Shown here piece after piece: positions 1 to 5,244 of a DNA stretch of 5,244 bases. The notes under the pieces were generated by a model. It did not search any database. It was not told the origin of the DNA and saw only the letters and a list, made by a program, of their open reading frames with translations. Position 1 is the first letter of the stretch, and the number at the start of each line of letters is the position of its first letter. The DNA is taken from NCBI GenBank assembly GCA_028291305.1, contig JAQGII010000136.1:1-5244 (forward strand), given 5' to 3'. A program made the position numbers and the translations under genes. This DNA comes from Caulobacteraceae bacterium. Lineage in GTDB: Bacteria; Pseudomonadota; Alphaproteobacteria; Caulobacterales; Caulobacteraceae.

Positions 1-1299
1 CGGCGTTGCGGATCTCCTCCAGGTAGATGGCGTCGGCCTGCTGCAGGATGGCGACCTTCTCCGGGGTGATCTCGCCGGGGATGCGGATGGCCAGGCCCGG
101 GCCCGGGAAGGGATGGCGGCCGACAAAGGCCGGCGGCAGGCCCAGCTCGACGCCCAGGACCCGCACCTCGTCCTTAAAAAGTTCGCGTAAGGGCTCGACA
201 AGCTTGAGCTTCATGTAGTCGGGCAGGCCGCCGACATTGTGGTGACTCTTGATCACCGCCGAGGGTCCGCCGCGGGCCGAGACGCTCTCGACCACGTCCG
301 GATAGAGGGTGCCCTGGGCCAGGAAGGCGGCGCCTTCGATCTTGGCGGCCTCGCGGTCGAATATGTCGATGAACAGCTTGCCGATCGTCTTGCGTTTGGT
401 CTCCGGGTCCGACACGCCGGCCAGGCCGCCGAGGAATTCCTCAGATGCATCAACGTGTATCAGCGGAATATTGTAGTGATCGCGGAACAGCGTCACCACC
501 TGTTCGGCCTCGTTGTGGCGCAGCAGGCCGGTGTCGACGAAGACGCAGGTCAGCTGTTCGCCGATGGCCTCGTGGATCAGGACGGCGGCCACCGAGCTGT
601 CGACCCCGCCGGACAGGCCGCAGATCACCTTGCCCTCGCCGACCTGGGCGCGGATGCGGGCCACCGCCTCATGGCGGAAGGAGGCCATGGTCCAGTCGCC
701 GTGCAGGCCGGCGATGGCGTGGGTGAAGTTCCTGTAGATGGCCGCGCCGCGCGGGGTGTGGGCCACCTCGGCGTGGAACTGGATGCCGTAGAACTTGCGC
801 GCCTCGTCGGCGATTGCCGCGTAGGGCGAGCCTTCGGAGGTGGCGATCACCTGGAAGCCGGGGGGCATGGCGGTGATGCGGTCGCCGTGGCTCATCCACA
901 CCGGCTCGCGGTGGTCGACCGCGCCGATGCCGGCGAACAGCGGGCTATCCTCGGTGATGACGATCTCGGCGCGGCCGAACTCGCGGTGATGGCCGCTCTC
1001 CACCGCTCCGCCGAGCTGGGCGCAGATGGCCTGTTCGCCGTAGCAGACGCCCAGCACCGGCACGCCGAGCTCGAACACCTTCTGGGTCACGCGCGGGCTC
1101 TCGTGCTCCAGCACGCTGGCCGGGCCGCCCGACAGGATGATCGCCTTGGGGGCGAAGGCGTCGAGCATCGGCTCGATCCTGTCGTAGGGGTGGATCTCGC
1201 AATAGACGCCGCTCTCGCGCACCCGGCGGGCGATCAGCTGGGTCACCTGGCTGCCGAAATCGACGATCAGGACGCGTTCGTGACCCGGTTCCGACGTGC

Positions 1300-1303
<4 letters not shown>
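1..1303 (-). CDS. guaA: GMP synthase (glutamine-hydrolysing), 5' part; C-terminus beyond window
   Basis: Cytosolic enzyme that converts XMP, ATP and glutamine to GMP, the last step of de novo GMP synthesis. I translated the frame by hand from the ATG at 1303: 434 codons with no stop or frameshift, running off the left edge. The family is usually about 520 residues, so roughly the last 85-90 (most of the dimerisation domain) are missing. The N-terminal class I glutamine amidotransferase domain (about residues 10-205) has the nucleophile in GVCYGEQ (C87) and the other triad residues in QFHAEV (H177, E179). The usual Pro between those two is Ala178. The ATP pyrophosphatase domain follows, with P-loop SGGVDSS at 231-237, and [12 protein letters not shown] at 396-407 is a GuaA signature. 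The ATG overlaps the upstream methyltransferase stop as ATGA and has an AGAGGA ribosome site, which fixes the start. It is the last visible gene of the guaB operon. Identity is certain from motifs. Confidence 0.97.
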
Positions 1304-4082
<2,779 letters not shown>

Positions 4083-4314
4083 CTAGAGCAAGTTTGTGCG
4101 GCGCGGCGAAGCTCCAGCGACGCCGGGGCCGCTGTCGATCCGTGGCGGGCGTTCGGGATGTCCGGTTTCGGCGCCGCCTAGGATGCCGGCCTGACGGGAC
4201 CAATGACTGGGCTGCGAAAAATCCCCGCCGATGTCGGACCGGCCCCTCCCCGCACGTCTTTGCTACAGCGCGAACGATCGCAGCCGAGCGGCGGAACGTT
4301 TGCGCTCCGCAAGA

Positions 4315-4320
4315 AGGAGG
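4315..4320 (+). promoter_or_regulatory. Ribosome binding site of the GST gene
   Basis: Full AGGAGG, 8 bases before the ATG at 4329, so it decides this start. The ATG at 4322 is in another frame and too close to the site. Confidence 0.8.
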
Positions 4321-4328
4321 AATGAGCA

Positions 4329-4979
4329 ATGACCATACAGGTGACGGCCTTTCGCTGGGTGCCGCCGTTCGCCCAGGGCTACGTCCGGGACCTCAGGGTT
4401 CGCTGGGCCCTTGAGGAAGCCGGGCTGCCCTACGAGGCGACGCTGATCGATCCCCAGGTCCAGGCCTCGGAGAGCTACCGTGAATGGCAGCCGTTCGGCC
4501 AGGTGCCGGCCTACAAGGACGAACAGGTCGAGATGTTCGAATCCGGCGCGATCGTCCTGCACATCTCCGGCCAGTCGGCGGCGCTGGCGCCGAACGACCA
4601 GGCCGGCAAGGCGCGGGTGCTCACCTGGGTCATCGCCGCATTGAACTCGATCGAGCCGCACGTCCAGAACTTCGTCCAGCTGGACGTCTTCCACGCCAAG
4701 GAGGCGTGGGCGAAGGAGCGCCGCCCGCAACTCGAGGCCGCGCTGAACAGGCGGCTGACGGCGCTCAGCGCCTGGCTGGGGGACAAGCCATATCTGGAGG
4801 GCCGCTTCACCGCCGGCGACCTGATCATGGCCACGGTGCTGCGCGAACTGGAGGATTCCGGCGTCCTGTCGCGGTTTCCGGCCCTCGACGCCTATCGCCG
4901 GCGGTGCGAAGCGCGCCCGGCGTTTGGCCGGGCCCTGGAGGCGCAGATGCAGCCGTTCCGGGAAAACGCGCCGGCGTGA
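4329..4979 (+). CDS. Glutathione S-transferase family protein
   Basis: 216-residue cytosolic GST-fold protein, the normal length. The N-terminal thioredoxin-like domain (about 1-82) has the cis-proline motif QVPAY (P60) and the E71-S72 pair that binds the glutathione gamma-glutamyl group. The all-helical C-terminal domain (about 92-208) contains FTAGD (160-164), the N-capping box S/T-x-x-D of GST folding. The usual N-terminal Ser, Cys or Tyr of the catalytic motif is not evident: the loop reads WVPPFAQGYVRDLRVRWALE (10-29), with Y18 the only nearby candidate. It may therefore be a non-canonical transferase, a glutathione-binding protein or another thiol enzyme. Substrate unknown. It stands alone on the plus strand, divergent from guaB and convergent with rlmE, with its own strong ribosome site. 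Fold assignment is secure; function is open. Confidence 0.88.
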   Translation: MTIQVTAFRWVPPFAQGYVRDLRVRWALEEAGLPYEATLIDPQVQASESYREWQPFGQVPAYKDEQVEMFESGAIVLHISGQSAALAPNDQAGKARVLTWVIAALNSIEPHVQNFVQLDVFHAKEAWAKERRPQLEAALNRRLTALSAWLGDKPYLEGRFTAGDLIMATVLRELEDSGVLSRFPALDAYRRRCEARPAFGRALEAQMQPFRENAPA

Positions 4980-4998
4980 ACGAGGGAGCCCAGCCCCC

Positions 4999-5244
4999 TC
5001 ACCGCCCCTTGAAGCCCGTCGCCACCAGGAACAGCTCCGATGAGTCCTGGCGGCTGGCCTTGGGCTTCACGTGCTGCACCTTGGCGAAGTGCAGGCGCAG
5101 GCGGCCGAGCACTTCCGAGGTCCCGGCGCCCTGGAAGGCCTTGGCGACGAAGGCGCCGCCGGGCTTGAGGCTGGCCAGGGTGAAGTCGATGGCCGCGTCG
5201 ATCAGGCCGGCTCTGCGCAAATGGTCGGTCAGGCGATGGCCGAC
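4999..5244 (-). CDS. rlmE: 23S rRNA (uridine-2'-O)-methyltransferase, C-terminal fragment
   Basis: The last 81 codons and stop of an RlmE/FtsJ-type SAM-dependent methyltransferase; the E. coli enzyme makes Um2552 in the A-loop of 23S rRNA in the large subunit. The frame stays open to the right edge, so the N-terminal part, including the SAM-binding motif, lies outside. Visible hallmarks are TDHLR (fragment residues 6-10) after motif IV, LKPGGAFVAKAFQG (26-39) with the predicted catalytic lysine K35, and the terminal VKPKASRQDSSELFLVATG segment. That segment supplies the predicted glutamate of the K-D-K-E tetrad. A TTG at 5220 lies mid-domain and is not a start. The stop is 19 bases from the GST stop, in convergent orientation. 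Identity is firm for the family, and rlmE is the expected member in alphaproteobacteria. Confidence 0.92.
   Translation of the reverse strand, partial: VGHRLTDHLRRAGLIDAAIDFTLASLKPGGAFVAKAFQGAGTSEVLGRLRLHFAKVQHVKPKASRQDSSELFLVATGFKGR

Noticed and set aside
96..107. Palindromic CCCGGGCCCGGG in guaA
   Set aside because: It is explained by GC-ending codons for the conserved FPGPG signature of GuaA.
4300..4312. Small hairpin before the GST ribosome binding site as an RNA regulator
   Set aside because: Five-pair stem with a 3-base loop is common by chance at this GC content, and it does not cover the Shine-Dalgarno.
4982..5000. Hairpin between the convergent GST and rlmE ends as a shared terminator
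   Set aside because: GAGGG (4982-4986) pairs with CCCTC (4996-5000), but the stem is only five pairs, the inner part is mismatched and there is no T-tract on either strand.
5218..5220. TTG as start of a 73-residue protein at the right edge
   Set aside because: The frame stays open upstream to the edge and the sequence before it (TDH) matches the RlmE family, so this is an internal Leu codon.

Overview
This GC-rich window (by eye about two thirds G+C or more, with strongly GC-ending codons) looks like chromosomal core DNA of an alphaproteobacterium. Protein style and gene order suggest Caulobacterales (Caulobacter, Phenylobacterium or Brevundimonas type). That placement is an inference from recalled family sequences, not a search. 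There are no RNA genes, insertion sequences, CRISPR arrays or phage genes.

Layout. Positions 1-4025 hold a tight minus-strand operon read right to left: guaB (IMP dehydrogenase, 4025 to 2562), an RsmB/NOP-type rRNA cytosine-5 methyltransferase (2565 to 1300), and guaA (GMP synthase, from 1303 and running off the left edge). Each junction is a 4-base start/stop overlap (GTGA, then ATGA), so the three genes are probably co-transcribed and translationally coupled. A divergent non-coding gap of about 300 bases (4026-4328) separates guaB from a plus-strand glutathione S-transferase-like gene (4329-4979). At the right edge is the minus-strand 3' end of rlmE/ftsJ, a 23S rRNA 2'-O-methyltransferase. 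It converges on the GST gene with only 19 bases between the two coding ends.

Function. GuaB and GuaA are the two committed steps from IMP through XMP to GMP. The methyltransferase between them and RlmE at the edge both modify rRNA, so the locus links guanine nucleotide supply with ribosome maturation. The GST-like gene is the odd member, lying in opposite orientation between rlmE and guaB.

I see no previously undescribed system. The points worth a second look are small-scale. They are a four-tract G-quadruplex motif just upstream of guaB, a perfect 10-bp-arm inverted repeat inside rsmB written with unusual codons, two AT-rich non-preferred-codon patches in guaA, and a pair of GANTC sites straddling the guaB start.
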